Assembly (NCBI RefSeq): GCF_003254465.1 | Contig: NZ_QDFI01000008.1 | Coordinates: 1-64,000, forward strand | Direction of reading: 5' to 3' | Length of the DNA stretch: 64,000 nt | DNA from: Meridianimarinicoccus zhengii | GTDB taxonomy: Bacteria > Pseudomonadota > Alphaproteobacteria > Rhodobacterales > Rhodobacteraceae | Part shown: positions 7,549 through 16,468 of the stretch, in pieces | Layout: each line of letters begins with the position of its first letter | Position numbering within the stretch: position 1 is the first letter of the stretch | Made by a program: the position numbers and the translations under genes | The notes under the pieces: generated by a model | The model's database searches: none | Seen by the model: only the letters and a program-made list of their open reading frames with translations | Told to the model about the DNA's origin: nothing

Positions 7549-8222
7549 CGCGCCGTCATCCCCGGATAGAGCCGCGTATGGGCGACGGCCAGCGCGGATT
7601 TGAACGTCAGCGACATGGCGATGTAGATCATTGTGAGCGTCAGGAAGACCTCGAAGCTGCGGAAGGTCCGGCTGTCGATGAACTTGCCCGCCTGCGTCAG
7701 GTCGTTCACGCCGATCTCGGCGATCACGCCGGTGGTCAGGAACAGGAACACGAACTGCCCCGACAGCGATGGGAACATCCGCGCGATGGCCTGCGGCAGC
7801 ACGATCTTTCGGAAGATCAGGAAGGGCCGCATCCCGAGCGCGCGGGCGGCCTCGAACTGGCCCTGCGCCACGGTGGAAAAGCCCGCGCGCAGGATCTCCG
7901 AGAAATAGGCCGAGAAGTTCAGCGTCAGCGCCAGCAGCGCATGGGCCCAGAACGGCCAGCTATAGCCCAGAAGTTGCGGCAGCCCGAACGCCACGAAGAA
8001 CAGTTGCACGATCAGCGGCGTGTTGCGGATGAATTCGACGTAACCAGCCGCGATGTGCCCCAGCACCGGAATGTTCTGGAACCGCGCCGTGGCCAGCAGG
8101 ATCGCAAGGCAAAGCCCCGTCAGACCCGCCGTCACCGTCAACCCGGCGCTGAGCGCCGCGCCTTCGGCCAGCAGCCAAAGGTAGTCCGGGTTCCGGTATA
8201 TCTCGAAAAAGCGCAGTTCCAT
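7545..8222 (-). CDS. Amino-acid ABC transporter, permease 1
   Basis: 225-residue permease of the same family as its neighbour, with the EAA loop beginning QFEAARALGMRP near residue 122. It is the first gene of the operon. The gene before it on this strand is a sugar-type ATPase (8356-9366) separated by a hairpin, and that ATPase belongs to the UgpC/MalK family, not the GlnQ family that normally powers these permeases. Confidence 0.88.
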   Translation of the reverse strand: MELRFFEIYRNPDYLWLLAEGAALSAGLTVTAGLTGLCLAILLATARFQNIPVLGHIAAGYVEFIRNTPLIVQLFFVAFGLPQLLGYSWPFWAHALLALTLNFSAYFSEILRAGFSTVAQGQFEAARALGMRPFLIFRKIVLPQAIARMFPSLSGQFVFLFLTTGVIAEIGVNDLTQAGKFIDSRTFRSFEVFLTLTMIYIAMSLTFKSALAVAHTRLYPGMTAR

Positions 8223-8323
8223 GCGGAACAGCAGGCCCGCCTGTTACGCGGCGACAAGGTTGCGCCGCCGATCCAGCGCACGAAATCGGCGCAAGCCGTC
8301 GCCCTGTGCGGTCCGCGATCCAA

Positions 8324-8342
8324 CTGCCCGAAATGCGGGCAG
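8324..8342 (-). terminator. Hairpin after sugar ABC operon
   Basis: A perfect seven-base-pair stem (CTGCCCG/CGGGCAG) with a five-base loop, 14 bases after the stop of the sugar ABC ATPase gene on the minus strand. There is no U tract. It separates the amino-sugar operon from the amino-acid ABC operon. Confidence 0.45.
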
Positions 8343-8355
8343 GTGGCGAACAGGG

Positions 8356-9366
8356 TCAGGCGGGTTCCGCCACCAGCCGCGCGCCTGCGGCATCGAACAG
8401 GAACGCGTCTGCGTCGTCGAAATCCAGCGCCGCACTGCGCCCGACCGTGCAGGGATACTGCCCGAAGACACGGACCGTGACCCTTTCGCCCGCCCCGGTT
8501 TCCACGATGATGTTCGTGTCCCCGCCAAGGTTCTCGACATGCGCGACGGTACCCTTGATCCGGCCCGCGTCGGTGACACGCAGATGTTCGGGGCGGATGC
8601 CCAGCGTGGCCCCGCCCGGTCCGCCAAGCGTTGCGGCATCGAGGAAATTCATCGCGGGCGCGCCAAGGAACCCGGCCACGAACCGGTTGGCGGGGTTGTT
8701 GTACAGTTCCATCGGGCTGCCGATCTGCTCCACCCGCCCGTCTCGCAGCACCACGATCTTGTCCGCGAGCGTCATCGCCTCGGTCTGGTCGTGTGTGACA
8801 TAGATCATCGCCGCCGACAGGGACCGGTGCAGCGCCGCGATCTCGATCCGCGTGGCCATGCGCAGGCTGGCGTCGAGGTTCGACAACGGTTCGTCGAACA
8901 GGAACAGTTTCGGCTGGCGCACCACGGCGCGCCCGATCGCCACGCGCTGGCGCTGTCCGCCCGACAGGTCTGCTGGGCGGCGGTCGAGATAGGGGCCAAG
9001 TTCCAGCATCCGCGTCGCCTCGGCGACGCGTGCGGCGATCACGTCGCGGGGCGTGCCCTCCTGCTTGAGCGCAAGCGCCATGTTCTCCTTCACCGTCAGG
9101 TGCGGGTAGAGCGCATAGGACTGGAACACCATGGCGATCCCGCGCTTCGCAGGCGGCACCGCGTTCACGCGGGCCCCGGCGATTTCGACGTCGCCCGACG
9201 TGGCGTCCTCCAGGCCCGCGATCACCCGCAGCAGCGTGGACTTCCCGCAGCCTGACGGACCGACGAAGACCACGAATTCGCCGTCTTCCACGGTCAGGTC
9301 GATGTTCCTCAGCACGTCCACCGCGCCGAAGGATTTGCAGACATCTTTTAGGACAAGCGCGGTCAT
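8356..9366 (-). CDS. Sugar ABC transporter ATPase, UgpC/MalK type
   Basis: 336-residue ATPase. Walker A is GPSGCGKST (about residue 36), the Q-loop is in [10 protein letters not shown], the signature is LSGGQRQR and Walker B is [14 protein letters not shown]-terminal TOBE/OB-fold region of about 100 residues follows from about residue 235, as in MalK and UgpC. It is last in the amino-sugar import operon, and its ATG overlaps the stop of the Gfo/Idh gene (ATGA at 9363-9366). The OB domain could bind a regulatory partner. Confidence 0.9.
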   Translation of the reverse strand: MTALVLKDVCKSFGAVDVLRNIDLTVEDGEFVVFVGPSGCGKSTLLRVIAGLEDATSGDVEIAGARVNAVPPAKRGIAMVFQSYALYPHLTVKENMALALKQEGTPRDVIAARVAEATRMLELGPYLDRRPADLSGGQRQRVAIGRAVVRQPKLFLFDEPLSNLDASLRMATRIEIAALHRSLSAAMIYVTHDQTEAMTLADKIVVLRDGRVEQIGSPMELYNNPANRFVAGFLGAPAMNFLDAATLGGPGGATLGIRPEHLRVTDAGRIKGTVAHVENLGGDTNIIVETGAGERVTVRVFGQYPCTVGRSAALDFDDADAFLFDAAGARLVAEPA

Positions 9367-10397
9367 GCGTCGTCTCCTTTCAGGTGGATGACGGTGCCGG
9401 TACGGATGCTTTCGTCGGCGGCGAGACAGATGGCGAGGCTCGACACGGCGTCTTCCATGTGGCGGGTCAGATCCATATCCTCGGCGATGGCCCGCAGGAC
9501 GAAATCCTGTTCCGTGTCGCACAGGCGCTGATGGCCCGGTTCGTCCGGCAGGTCGATGCGCGTGTCGCCGCCGGGGCGGTGCACCAGCAGGCTACCGACA
9601 CTGGTATGCCCGTCCACATCCGCCGACGCGCCGGTGTTTCCGTCGAGGATCGACACGGCCCCCGCCGGGCTGATGATGTCCTTCACGAAGAACGCCGTTT
9701 CCGACATCATCGGACCCCAGCCGGCTTCATACCAGCCCACGGACCCGTCGTCGAAGATCACCTGGAACTGGCCGTAATTGTACATTTCCCGCGCGATTTC
9801 GCCCGTCAGCCGCAGGCCCATGCCATGCACGCGCACCGGCTGCGCATCGGTGATCTGGCACATGACATCGACGTAATGCACCCCACAGTCGACGATGGGC
9901 GACGTGGTCTGCATCAGCGCCTTGTGGGTTTCCCATTCCGCGCCCGTGCTCTGCTGGTTCAGGTTCAGCCGGAAGACGTAAGGCCCGCCAAGCCCGCGCG
10001 CCTCGGCGATCAGGCGCTGCCATCCCGGATGGTGGCGCAGGATATAGCCGACCACCAGCTTGCGCCCCGTGTCCGTGGCGACCGCCACCACGCGGCGGGC
10101 ATCATCGACCGTCGTGGCGAGCGGCTTTTCCACGAAGATATGGGCGCCCGCGCGCATCGCCGCGATGGCGTAATCCGCGTGGCTGTCCGAATAGGTGGCG
10201 ATGACCACCAGATCCGGCTTGGTCTCGGCCAGCGCCGCGTGGAAGTCATCAAACCGCGGATAGCCCCCCAACTCAGGTGGCAGATCCACCGCCGAGCGGT
10301 TGACCAGCCCCACGATTTCCGCGTCCGGATGATGGTGATGGGCCAGCGCATGGGACAGCCCCATGTTGCCCAGCCCGGCGACAAGAACCCGGATCAT
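9363..10397 (-). CDS. Gfo/Idh/MocA family oxidoreductase
   Basis: 344-residue NAD(P)-dependent sugar dehydrogenase homologue. The Rossmann motif GLGNMG lies at about residue 9, EKPLATT, characteristic of the family, near residue 95, and the active-site region with [10 protein letters not shown] near residue 170. It is coupled by ATGA overlaps to the permease gene upstream and the ATPase gene downstream, so it should act on the imported sugar or a derivative. The substrate is unknown; an N-acetylamino sugar or its oxidised form is likely from context. Confidence 0.85.
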   Translation of the reverse strand: MIRVLVAGLGNMGLSHALAHHHHPDAEIVGLVNRSAVDLPPELGGYPRFDDFHAALAETKPDLVVIATYSDSHADYAIAAMRAGAHIFVEKPLATTVDDARRVVAVATDTGRKLVVGYILRHHPGWQRLIAEARGLGGPYVFRLNLNQQSTGAEWETHKALMQTTSPIVDCGVHYVDVMCQITDAQPVRVHGMGLRLTGEIAREMYNYGQFQVIFDDGSVGWYEAGWGPMMSETAFFVKDIISPAGAVSILDGNTGASADVDGHTSVGSLLVHRPGGDTRIDLPDEPGHQRLCDTEQDFVLRAIAEDMDLTRHMEDAVSSLAICLAADESIRTGTVIHLKGDDA

Positions 10398-11233
10398 TTG
10401 ACAGCCCCCGATGTGATCCCGCGGATCAACTGCCGCGAGAAGATGACGTAAAGCCCCATGACCGGCAGGATCGCCATCGACAGCGCCGACAGCACCGCGT
10501 TCCAGTCGGTCACGAACTGACCGATGAAGACCTGGCTGCCCAGCGTCAGGGTCTTGGTCTCCTCCGCGGGCGCAAGGATCAGCGGGAACCACAGGTCGTT
10601 CCAGATCGGGATCATGTTGAACACCGCAACGGTGGCCAGCGCGGGCCGCACCAGCGGCAGCACAAGGCGCAGGAAGATCGTGTATTCGCTCAGCCCGTCG
10701 ATGCGCCCTGCGTTCTTCAGGTCGTCCGACACCTGCCGCATGAATTCCGACAGGATGAACACCGCCAGCGGCAGCCCCTGCGCGGTATAGACAAGGATCA
10801 GCGCCCAAAGCGTGTTCACGAGGTTCGTCGCCACCATCATTTCCAGGATGGCCACGGTGCCGATGCGGATAGGGATCATGATCCCGAGCGCCAGGTAAAG
10901 CCCCATCAGCATGTTGCCCCGGAAGCGGTATTCGGCCAGCGCGAAGGCCGCCATCGCCCCGAACAGCAGGATGAAGAACAGCGACGCCACTGTGACGATG
11001 AAGGAGTTCTGGAAGTAGAGGAAGAAATCCCCCTGTTTCAGCACCGTCTGGTAGCCGATCAGCGAAAAGCTCTCGGCGTCGGGCAGCGCGAGCGGTTCGC
11101 GAAAGATCGACCGGCGGTCCTTGAAGCTGTTGATGACGATGACGAAGACCGGGAACAGCGCGATCGCGACATAGGCCAGCAGGGCGGCATGGGCGGCGGC
11201 GCTGTTCAGCGGGTTGCGGCGGGCGGCAGACAT
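10394..11233 (-). CDS. Sugar ABC transporter permease, MalG type
   Basis: 279-residue inner-membrane permease of the CUT1 family with six predicted spans and the EAA-type loop NAGRIDGLSEYTIFLRLVLP near residue 190. The start at 11231-11233 has an AAAGGGG ribosome-binding site. It lies between the MalF-type permease and the Gfo/Idh gene, with an ATGA overlap downstream. Confidence 0.88.
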   Translation of the reverse strand: MSAARRNPLNSAAAHAALLAYVAIALFPVFVIVINSFKDRRSIFREPLALPDAESFSLIGYQTVLKQGDFFLYFQNSFIVTVASLFFILLFGAMAAFALAEYRFRGNMLMGLYLALGIMIPIRIGTVAILEMMVATNLVNTLWALILVYTAQGLPLAVFILSEFMRQVSDDLKNAGRIDGLSEYTIFLRLVLPLVRPALATVAVFNMIPIWNDLWFPLILAPAEETKTLTLGSQVFIGQFVTDWNAVLSALSMAILPVMGLYVIFSRQLIRGITSGAVK

Positions 11234-11246
11234 GGGCAGGCCCCTT

Positions 11247-12164
11247 TCAGAACTGGTAGCGGCGCAGCCGCGTCTGGATGCCGAACAGGTAGATGCACAC
11301 ACCGATCAGGATGATGGCGAACATCGCCGTGGCGATGGCCGATCCCATATGCGGGTCGCCGAGTTGCAACTGGAACCCGAAGAAGGTGCGATACATGAAG
11401 GTGCCGAGGATGTCGGTGGCGAAATTGGGGCCCGCCAGCGCGCCCTGCGCCGAGTAGATCAGGTCGAACGCGTTGAAATTGCCCACGAAGGTCAGGATCG
11501 AGATGATCCCGATCGACGGCAGGATCAGCGGCAGCTTGATCTTCCAGAAGGCGGCCATGCCCGTGATGCCGTCGCATTCGCCGGCTTCGAGTATCTCGTC
11601 GGGGATCGACAGGAGCGCCGCGTAGATCAGCATCATCGGGATGCCCACGAACTGCCAGACCGAGATCAGCGCCAGCGTGGTCAGCGCGGACCCCTCCATC
11701 CCCAGCCAGGGGCGGAACCATGATGCCAGCCCCAGCGTGTCGAGCATCCCGGGTGCTATGCCCCAGATGGGCGAAAGGATCAGCTTCCACGCAAAGCCCA
11801 CGATCACGAAGGACAGGATCGTCGGCACGAAGATGGCCGACCGATACAGGTGCGCAAAGCGCAACCGCGGGTTCGACAGGATCGCCGCCAGCGCGATGCC
11901 GAGCGGATTCTGCACCAGCATGTGGATGAAGAAGAACCAGAAATTGTTGCCGAGCGCGTTCCAGAAGCTCGCGGACCAGCGCGGATCGCCGAAGAGGGTC
12001 CGGAAATTGGCGAGTCCCACGAAGACACGGGCCTGATCGACCTCGGTGTATAGTGCCAGCCGCAGGGTGTTGAACAGCGGCACGATCATTATCGCGGTGT
12101 AAACCAGCACGGCCGGGGCGAGGAACACCACGACATGCCAGCGGATGGGGCGACGCTCAGACAT
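11247..12164 (-). CDS. Sugar ABC transporter permease, MalF type
   Basis: 305-residue CUT1-family permease with six predicted spans. The EAA loop begins EAGECDGITGMAAFWKIKLP near residue 200. It partners the MalG-type permease 13 bases downstream. An unusually long gap (332 bases, with two inverted dispersed repeats) separates it from the binding-protein gene. Confidence 0.88.
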   Translation of the reverse strand: MSERRPIRWHVVVFLAPAVLVYTAIMIVPLFNTLRLALYTEVDQARVFVGLANFRTLFGDPRWSASFWNALGNNFWFFFIHMLVQNPLGIALAAILSNPRLRFAHLYRSAIFVPTILSFVIVGFAWKLILSPIWGIAPGMLDTLGLASWFRPWLGMEGSALTTLALISVWQFVGIPMMLIYAALLSIPDEILEAGECDGITGMAAFWKIKLPLILPSIGIISILTFVGNFNAFDLIYSAQGALAGPNFATDILGTFMYRTFFGFQLQLGDPHMGSAIATAMFAIILIGVCIYLFGIQTRLRRYQF

Positions 12165-12334
12165 GGGCCCGCACCCATGCAGGCATACCGTCCCCGGCCG
12201 CGCACACCGCGAGTGGGGCTGTTGGAAGGCCATCACCTGTCACGGTCATCGGCGTCCCCGCCTGTACCGCAGCGCCGGAATGTGTCGGGTCTGGTTGACG
12301 AAACATGAACGTCGCTCCTGTTGCGGGGTGCGGG

Positions 12335-12369
12335 TGCCTCCGGCGGGGATACTCGAGGACAGAAGATAC
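12335..12369 (+). repeat. Dispersed intergenic repeat, copy A
   Basis: Reads TGCCTCCGGCGGGGATACTC and then GAGGACAGAAGATAC. It matches copy C (56485-56519) over most of its length and lies in inverted orientation to copy B 46 bases away. From general knowledge, elements with a CCTCCGGCGGG block, an A/T-rich centre and GGACAGAAGA are frequent between Rhodobacteraceae genes. Confidence 0.65.
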
Positions 12370-12415
12370 CTGTGCCGGGCACGCGCCGTGCCAGCCGGAG
12401 CAGGGCTGCGCCTGC

Positions 12416-12449
12416 CATCTTCTGTCCGGAAATATCTCCGCCGGTTTGC
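12416..12449 (-). repeat. Dispersed intergenic repeat, copy B
   Basis: On the minus strand it reads ACCGGCGGAGATATTTCCGG followed by ACAGAAGATG. It is the inverted partner of copy A; together they can form a long stem in the transcript of the gap between the binding-protein and permease genes. Confidence 0.65.
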
Positions 12450-12459
12450 GGAAGCGGGC

Positions 12460-12477
12460 CGCCCGAGCGTCCGGGCG
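12460..12477 (-). terminator. Hairpin after sugar-binding-protein gene
   Basis: A six-base-pair stem CGCCCG/CGGGCG with a six-base loop, 20 bases after the binding-protein stop codon on the minus strand. It has no U tract and more likely protects or attenuates the transcript than ends it. Confidence 0.35.
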
Positions 12478-12496
12478 ACCCGTGCGGGACAGGGGC

Positions 12497-13747
12497 TTAT
12501 TGCTGCGGTTCGTACCAGCTGGCCAACCCGTCCTGCAGGCGGGCCGCCGCGTCCTCGGGCGACTCCGCGCCGCGGATCACCTGGGCCGATGCGTTCCAGG
12601 TCTCGTTCTCCAGGTTCGGCGTGCCGCGCGACAGGATCTGGTAGGTGGACCGGATCGTGGATGCGCACTCCTGCCGCCACGACACGAATTCCTGTGCCAG
12701 CGGATCATCAAGCTGCACGTCATGCGAAGACAACGGGAAGAAGCCGGGCAGCGCGTTGGCATAAAGCGTGGCGAACTCCGCCGACCCGACCCAGTTCAGG
12801 AACGTGCGCGCGGCCTCGGCGTTCGGCGATGCCGCGTTCAGTCCCAGCGCGATATCCGTGTGATCCGAGATGTAGCAATCCTCGCCCGCTGCGGGCACGG
12901 GCGGCGGGAAGGCGCCCATGGCGAAATCGGCCTGCGTGTTGAAGCCCGAGATCTCCCATGATCCGGCGGGGTAGATCGCAGCACGGCCCAGCGTGAACAG
13001 GTTCTGGCTGTCGGGATAGGTCTGCGCCTCGAACCCGAACCCGAGGTAATCGCCCCAGCGTGCCAGCTGGCGGAAGGGCGCGACCCACTGCTCGTCCGTC
13101 AGGCTCTGCTCGCCCGCGATCAGGGCCTTTCTGCCGTCCTCGCCCTGCCAGTAGTTCGGCCCGATATTGTTGTAGCCCATCGTGGCAGCTTCCCACTGGT
13201 CGTTCGTGCCCATCGCCATGGGGATGTAGCCGCCGTCTTCCTTGATGGCGTCGAGCACGGCGAAGAATTCGTCCACCGTTTCCGGCTCGCTCAGGCCCAG
13301 TTCCGCAAAGGCGTCGGCGTTGTAGATGAAGCCGTGAATGACCGACGCCATCGGCACGCAGAATGTGGCGGACCCGTCATCGGTCTGCCAGGCGGATTTG
13401 GCCACGTCCGGAAAATCCGCCATCGCGGGCAGGTCGGACAGGTCCGCAAGATGCCCGCCCTGGTAAAGCGCCAGCGACGCGTCGAAGGGGCGGCAGGTGA
13501 TCAAGTCCCCGGCGCTGCCCGCGTCGAGCTTGGAGTTCAGCACCGCGTTGTATTCTGCCGGGGCGGACGGCGTGAAGCGTACGGATATACCGGGATTTGC
13601 CGCCTCGAAGGCTGGGATGATTGTGTCCTGCCAGATCGCAAGGTCGTCGTTGCGCCAGCTTTCGATGGTCAGCGTCACGTCCTGCGCCATGGCGGGCGCC
13701 GCCAGCGCCGTGCCCAGCAATGCCGCGCCGAGTGTGCTTATCTTCAT
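12497..13747 (-). CDS. Sugar ABC transporter, substrate-binding protein
   Basis: 416-residue family 1 binding protein (MalE/UgpB type) with a signal peptide of about 21 residues ending in APAMAQ. The start at 13745-13747 has an AGGGAGA ribosome-binding site. It lies between the MurQ gene and two CUT1 permeases and opposite NagA and kinase genes, so the ligand is probably N-acetylglucosamine, chitooligosaccharide or N-acetylmuramic acid. The protein carries cysteines near positions 86 and 129 and near 276 that could form a disulfide. Confidence 0.85.
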   Translation of the reverse strand: MKISTLGAALLGTALAAPAMAQDVTLTIESWRNDDLAIWQDTIIPAFEAANPGISVRFTPSAPAEYNAVLNSKLDAGSAGDLITCRPFDASLALYQGGHLADLSDLPAMADFPDVAKSAWQTDDGSATFCVPMASVIHGFIYNADAFAELGLSEPETVDEFFAVLDAIKEDGGYIPMAMGTNDQWEAATMGYNNIGPNYWQGEDGRKALIAGEQSLTDEQWVAPFRQLARWGDYLGFGFEAQTYPDSQNLFTLGRAAIYPAGSWEISGFNTQADFAMGAFPPPVPAAGEDCYISDHTDIALGLNAASPNAEAARTFLNWVGSAEFATLYANALPGFFPLSSHDVQLDDPLAQEFVSWRQECASTIRSTYQILSRGTPNLENETWNASAQVIRGAESPEDAAARLQDGLASWYEPQQ

Positions 13748-13773
13748 GGTCGTCTCCCTGTTATGGTTATGGG

Positions 13774-14661
13774 TCATTGTGTCAGGCTGCCGAGCGCTGG
13801 CGCCAGCCGCCCCTCTGCGCGGGCCAGCATGTCCTGCGCGGCCCCGATGTCGGGCGCGCCCGCGGCCAGCAGGATCGCGGGCTTCACCGCGCCCCCGGCC
13901 GCGTCGAGAGCCTTGGCGGCGCGATCCTCGTGCACGGCCGCGATCTGCGCGACCATGCGGCGCGCGCGGGCCCGCAGCTTGGCGTTGTCGGCGCGAAGGT
14001 TGACCATCTGGCCCGCATGCACATGGCCGAGCAGCACGCCAGCGAGTGTCGAGATCATGTTCAGCGCCGCCTTCTGCGCCGTGCCCGCGCCCAGCCGGGT
14101 CGACCCGGCAAGCTGTTCGGGCGGCGTGGGCAGGCAGATGGGCAGATGCACAAGGCCCAGCAGTTGCGATTCCGGCACGTTCGCCATGCCGATCACGGTG
14201 GCCCCCGCATCCGCGGCGGCGCGCGCGAAGGCGCAGGCATAGGGTGTCGTCCCGCTGGCGCTGACCACGATGGCGGTATCGCCGGGGCGCAGGTCTGCCG
14301 CGTCGCGGGCGCCCTGCGTATCGTCGTCTTCAGTGTCGCCGGGCATCGTGGCAAGCCCGGGAAGGCCGCCCGCCATGAAGATGCCGACCTGGGCTTCGGG
14401 GATGCCGAAGGTGCCGGGCAACTCCAGCGCGTCGGCCATGGCCATCAGGCCGGACGACCCGGCCCCGGCATAGACCAGCCGGTGCCCGTCGCGCAGGCTC
14501 TTCGCCACCTGGTTCGCCGCCTTCGCCAGCGCAGGGCGAGCGCCGTTGATCGCGGCCAGTGCCGCCGACTGCCCGTCCAGCAGCCGACGCAGGGCCGCAT
14601 CGGGCGCCAGGGCATCAAGCGGCGTATCCGTTTGCAGCGCTTCGGTACGGGGCGAATCCAT
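13774..14661 (-). CDS. murQ: N-acetylmuramic acid 6-phosphate etherase
   Basis: 295-residue SIS-domain protein that should remove D-lactate from MurNAc-6-phosphate to give GlcNAc-6-phosphate. The sugar-phosphate-binding loop AGAGSSGLMAMAD lies near residue 66, followed by a catalytic-type glutamate in ALELPGTFG, and the second SIS loop VSASGTTPYA near residue 130. The start at 14659-14661 has an AAAGGAG site. It heads the minus-strand operon with the ABC importer, 27 bases from the binding-protein gene. The product would feed the SIS and NagA enzymes encoded opposite. The second acidic residue used by E. coli MurQ could not be aligned with certainty. Confidence 0.82.
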   Translation of the reverse strand: MDSPRTEALQTDTPLDALAPDAALRRLLDGQSAALAAINGARPALAKAANQVAKSLRDGHRLVYAGAGSSGLMAMADALELPGTFGIPEAQVGIFMAGGLPGLATMPGDTEDDDTQGARDAADLRPGDTAIVVSASGTTPYACAFARAAADAGATVIGMANVPESQLLGLVHLPICLPTPPEQLAGSTRLGAGTAQKAALNMISTLAGVLLGHVHAGQMVNLRADNAKLRARARRMVAQIAAVHEDRAAKALDAAGGAVKPAILLAAGAPDIGAAQDMLARAEGRLAPALGSLTQ

Positions 14662-14692
14662 CGGCGTCTCCTTTGATCCCGACACTAGCAAA

Positions 14693-14715
14693 AGAATACC
14701 TTTTGTCTACCATTT
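14693..14715 (-). promoter_or_regulatory. Putative amino-sugar regulator site, murQ side
   Basis: On the minus strand it reads TGGTAGACAAAAGGTATTC: two GGTA half-sites nine bases apart in direct orientation, 32 bases upstream of murQ. A similar pair lies in front of the divergent kinase gene (14794-14814). A GntR/UTRA regulator of the DasR/NagR kind is encoded in the divergent operon; those regulators bind TGGTCTAGACCA-like sites, so the match is only partial. Confidence 0.45.
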
Positions 14716-14793
14716 TCTTCTCTGACACCAAGAAGGGCGCTCTTTGGCCTCTAATATCGGGTCCTCATGCGCAAAGCCTCTTCCCAAGGAAGC

Positions 14794-14814
14794 AAAGGTA
14801 TTGTAATGGTATCT
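14794..14814 (+). promoter_or_regulatory. Putative amino-sugar regulator site, kinase side
   Basis: Reads AAAGGTATTGTAATGGTATC: two GGTAT half-sites in direct repeat, ending three bases before the kinase start codon. A -10-like TAATGG (14804-14809) lies inside it, so a bound repressor would cover the promoter. Confidence 0.45.
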
Positions 14815-14816
14815 TC

Positions 14817-15695
14817 ATGACATCGGATCACACCCCCCTTCTGATCGCGGCCGATGGCGGCGGAACCGGCTGCCGGATCGCGTTGCTGGCCGATGGGCGC
14901 CGGGTCGATCTTCAGCTCGGGCGGGCCAATGTGCACTCCGATCCGGACGGCGCCGCGACGACCCTGCGGGAAGGGCTGGCGCGACTCGCCGCCGCGGCCG
15001 GGCTCGCGGCGTCCGATCTGTCGCGCGGGGTGGGCTATTTCGGCCTTGCTGGCGCCAACGCGCCCGCCGCCGCGGCGCGGGTGGCCGCGCGTCTGCCCCT
15101 TGCGCGCGTACGGGTGGAGGATGACCGCCGCGCCGCGGTGGTCGGGGCGCTCGGGGATGACGACGGCACGCTTGCGGGTATCGGCACGGGATCGTTTTTC
15201 GCCCGGCAGCACGCGGGCGCGGTCGATCTGCGCGGCGGCTGGGGCTTCCTGCTGGGGGACGAGGCGTCGGGCAGCTGGCTTGGGCGCATGGCGCTGGCGC
15301 GCGTGCTGCACGCGGCGGACGGGATCGCCCAGGGCAGTGACCTTACCCGTGCGCTTGCGGCGCGCTTCGGCGGGCCGCAGGGGATACTCGACTTCGTGGC
15401 CGATGCGCGGCCCGGCGACATCGCTGCTCTGGCGCCCGACGTGGTCGCGGCGGCCCAAGCGGGCGACGCGACGGGCGCCGCCCTGATGCGCGCGGGCGGT
15501 GATCACATCCTTCGGGCCATCGCCGCGCTCGGCTGGCAGGCGCCGGAGCCGTTCTGTCCGATGGGCGGTCTTGGCCGGACCTATCTGCCATGGCTGCCCG
15601 CCGACATCGCCGGGTCCGTCCGCGCGCCGCGGGGCAGTGCGCTCGACGGGGCGTTGACGCTGGCAGCGCGCCTGGCGGCGGAGGACGCGCCATGA
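14817..15695 (+). CDS. BadF-family N-acetylamino-sugar kinase
   Basis: 292-residue kinase of the BadF/BcrA ATPase superfamily, the family of eukaryotic GlcNAc kinase and clostridial MurK. The phosphate-1 motif ADGGGTGCRIAL lies near residue 12 and the phosphate-2 motif AGIGTGSFF near residue 120. It should phosphorylate imported GlcNAc and, because murQ is divergent from it, possibly MurNAc at O6. No ribosome-binding site is visible: a -10-like TAATGG lies only seven bases upstream of the ATG, so the mRNA may be leaderless. It overlaps the GntR gene by ATGA. Confidence 0.8.
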   Translation: MTSDHTPLLIAADGGGTGCRIALLADGRRVDLQLGRANVHSDPDGAATTLREGLARLAAAAGLAASDLSRGVGYFGLAGANAPAAAARVAARLPLARVRVEDDRRAAVVGALGDDDGTLAGIGTGSFFARQHAGAVDLRGGWGFLLGDEASGSWLGRMALARVLHAADGIAQGSDLTRALAARFGGPQGILDFVADARPGDIAALAPDVVAAAQAGDATGAALMRAGGDHILRAIAALGWQAPEPFCPMGGLGRTYLPWLPADIAGSVRAPRGSALDGALTLAARLAAEDAP

Positions 15696-16468
15696 CGGCG
15701 GCCATGACCATCGACGACTACCTGCGCGGCGACGCCTGGGCGACGGGCAGCGGCCCGCGCTATGCCCGATTGCGCGACCGCATGATCGCGGCGATGGAGG
15801 ACGGCATTCTGCGCCCCGGTGCGCCGCTGCCGCCGGAACGTGAACTCGCAACCCTCACGGGCCTGTCCCGCGTGACCGTGCGCCGCGCCATTCATGCGCT
15901 GGCCGAGGCGGGGCTGGTGGAGCAGAAACAGGGCTCCGGATCCTTCGTGAAGGGGCGGCCGCGGGTGCAGCAATCGCTCCAGCGTCTGACATCCTTCACC
16001 GAGGACATGGCGCAGCGCGGCCTGTCCACGCGGTCGGTCTGGCTGGAGCGGGGCTTGTTCCTGCCCACGCCCGAGGAAACCGAGGCGCTCAATCTCGGGC
16101 CCGAGGCGCAGGTCGCGCGGATCGCCCGGCTGCGCCTGTCGGATGACGAACCGATGGCGATCGAGCGGGCGTCGCTGCCCATGGACCTGCTGCCGAACCC
16201 GACGGTCGTCGCGCGGTCGCTTTATGATGTGCTCGACGCGGACGGGAACCGCCCGGTGCGGGCCATCCAGAAGATCTCGGCCATCAATCTGGGGCGCGAG
16301 GATGCCGACCGGCTGGGCGTGCCCGAACACGCCGCCGGGCTGCGGATCGAGCGGGTGTCGTATCTCGCGTCGGGGCGCGTCGTCGAATTCACCAGATCCC
16401 TCTATCGTGGCGATGCCTATGACTTCGTCGCCGAATTGCAGCTTGCCAAAGGACCGGACAGGACATGA
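15692..16468 (+). CDS. GntR-family regulator with UTRA domain
   Basis: 258-residue repressor. Winged-helix GntR domain at about residues 22-90 (RYARLRDRMIAAMEDG, LSRVTVRRAIHALAEAGLVEQ), then a UTRA effector domain at about 110-250 as in NagR/DasR. These bind GlcNAc-6-phosphate or glucosamine-6-phosphate and release DNA. It is coupled to the kinase gene upstream and the SIS gene downstream by ATGA overlaps, and is the likely ligand of the GGTA repeats in the 14662-14816 divergent region. Confidence 0.87.
   Translation: MTAAMTIDDYLRGDAWATGSGPRYARLRDRMIAAMEDGILRPGAPLPPERELATLTGLSRVTVRRAIHALAEAGLVEQKQGSGSFVKGRPRVQQSLQRLTSFTEDMAQRGLSTRSVWLERGLFLPTPEETEALNLGPEAQVARIARLRLSDDEPMAIERASLPMDLLPNPTVVARSLYDVLDADGNRPVRAIQKISAINLGREDADRLGVPEHAAGLRIERVSYLASGRVVEFTRSLYRGDAYDFVAELQLAKGPDRT

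Larger units (their letters stand above)
12165..12496. other. 332-base gap inside the sugar ABC operon
   Basis: No gene is supported here. The stretch holds two inverted copies of a dispersed repeat (12335-12369 and 12416-12449) and a hairpin directly after the binding-protein gene (12460-12477). The gap lies between the binding-protein gene and the permease genes, where differential expression is often set by RNA structure. Confidence 0.7.
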
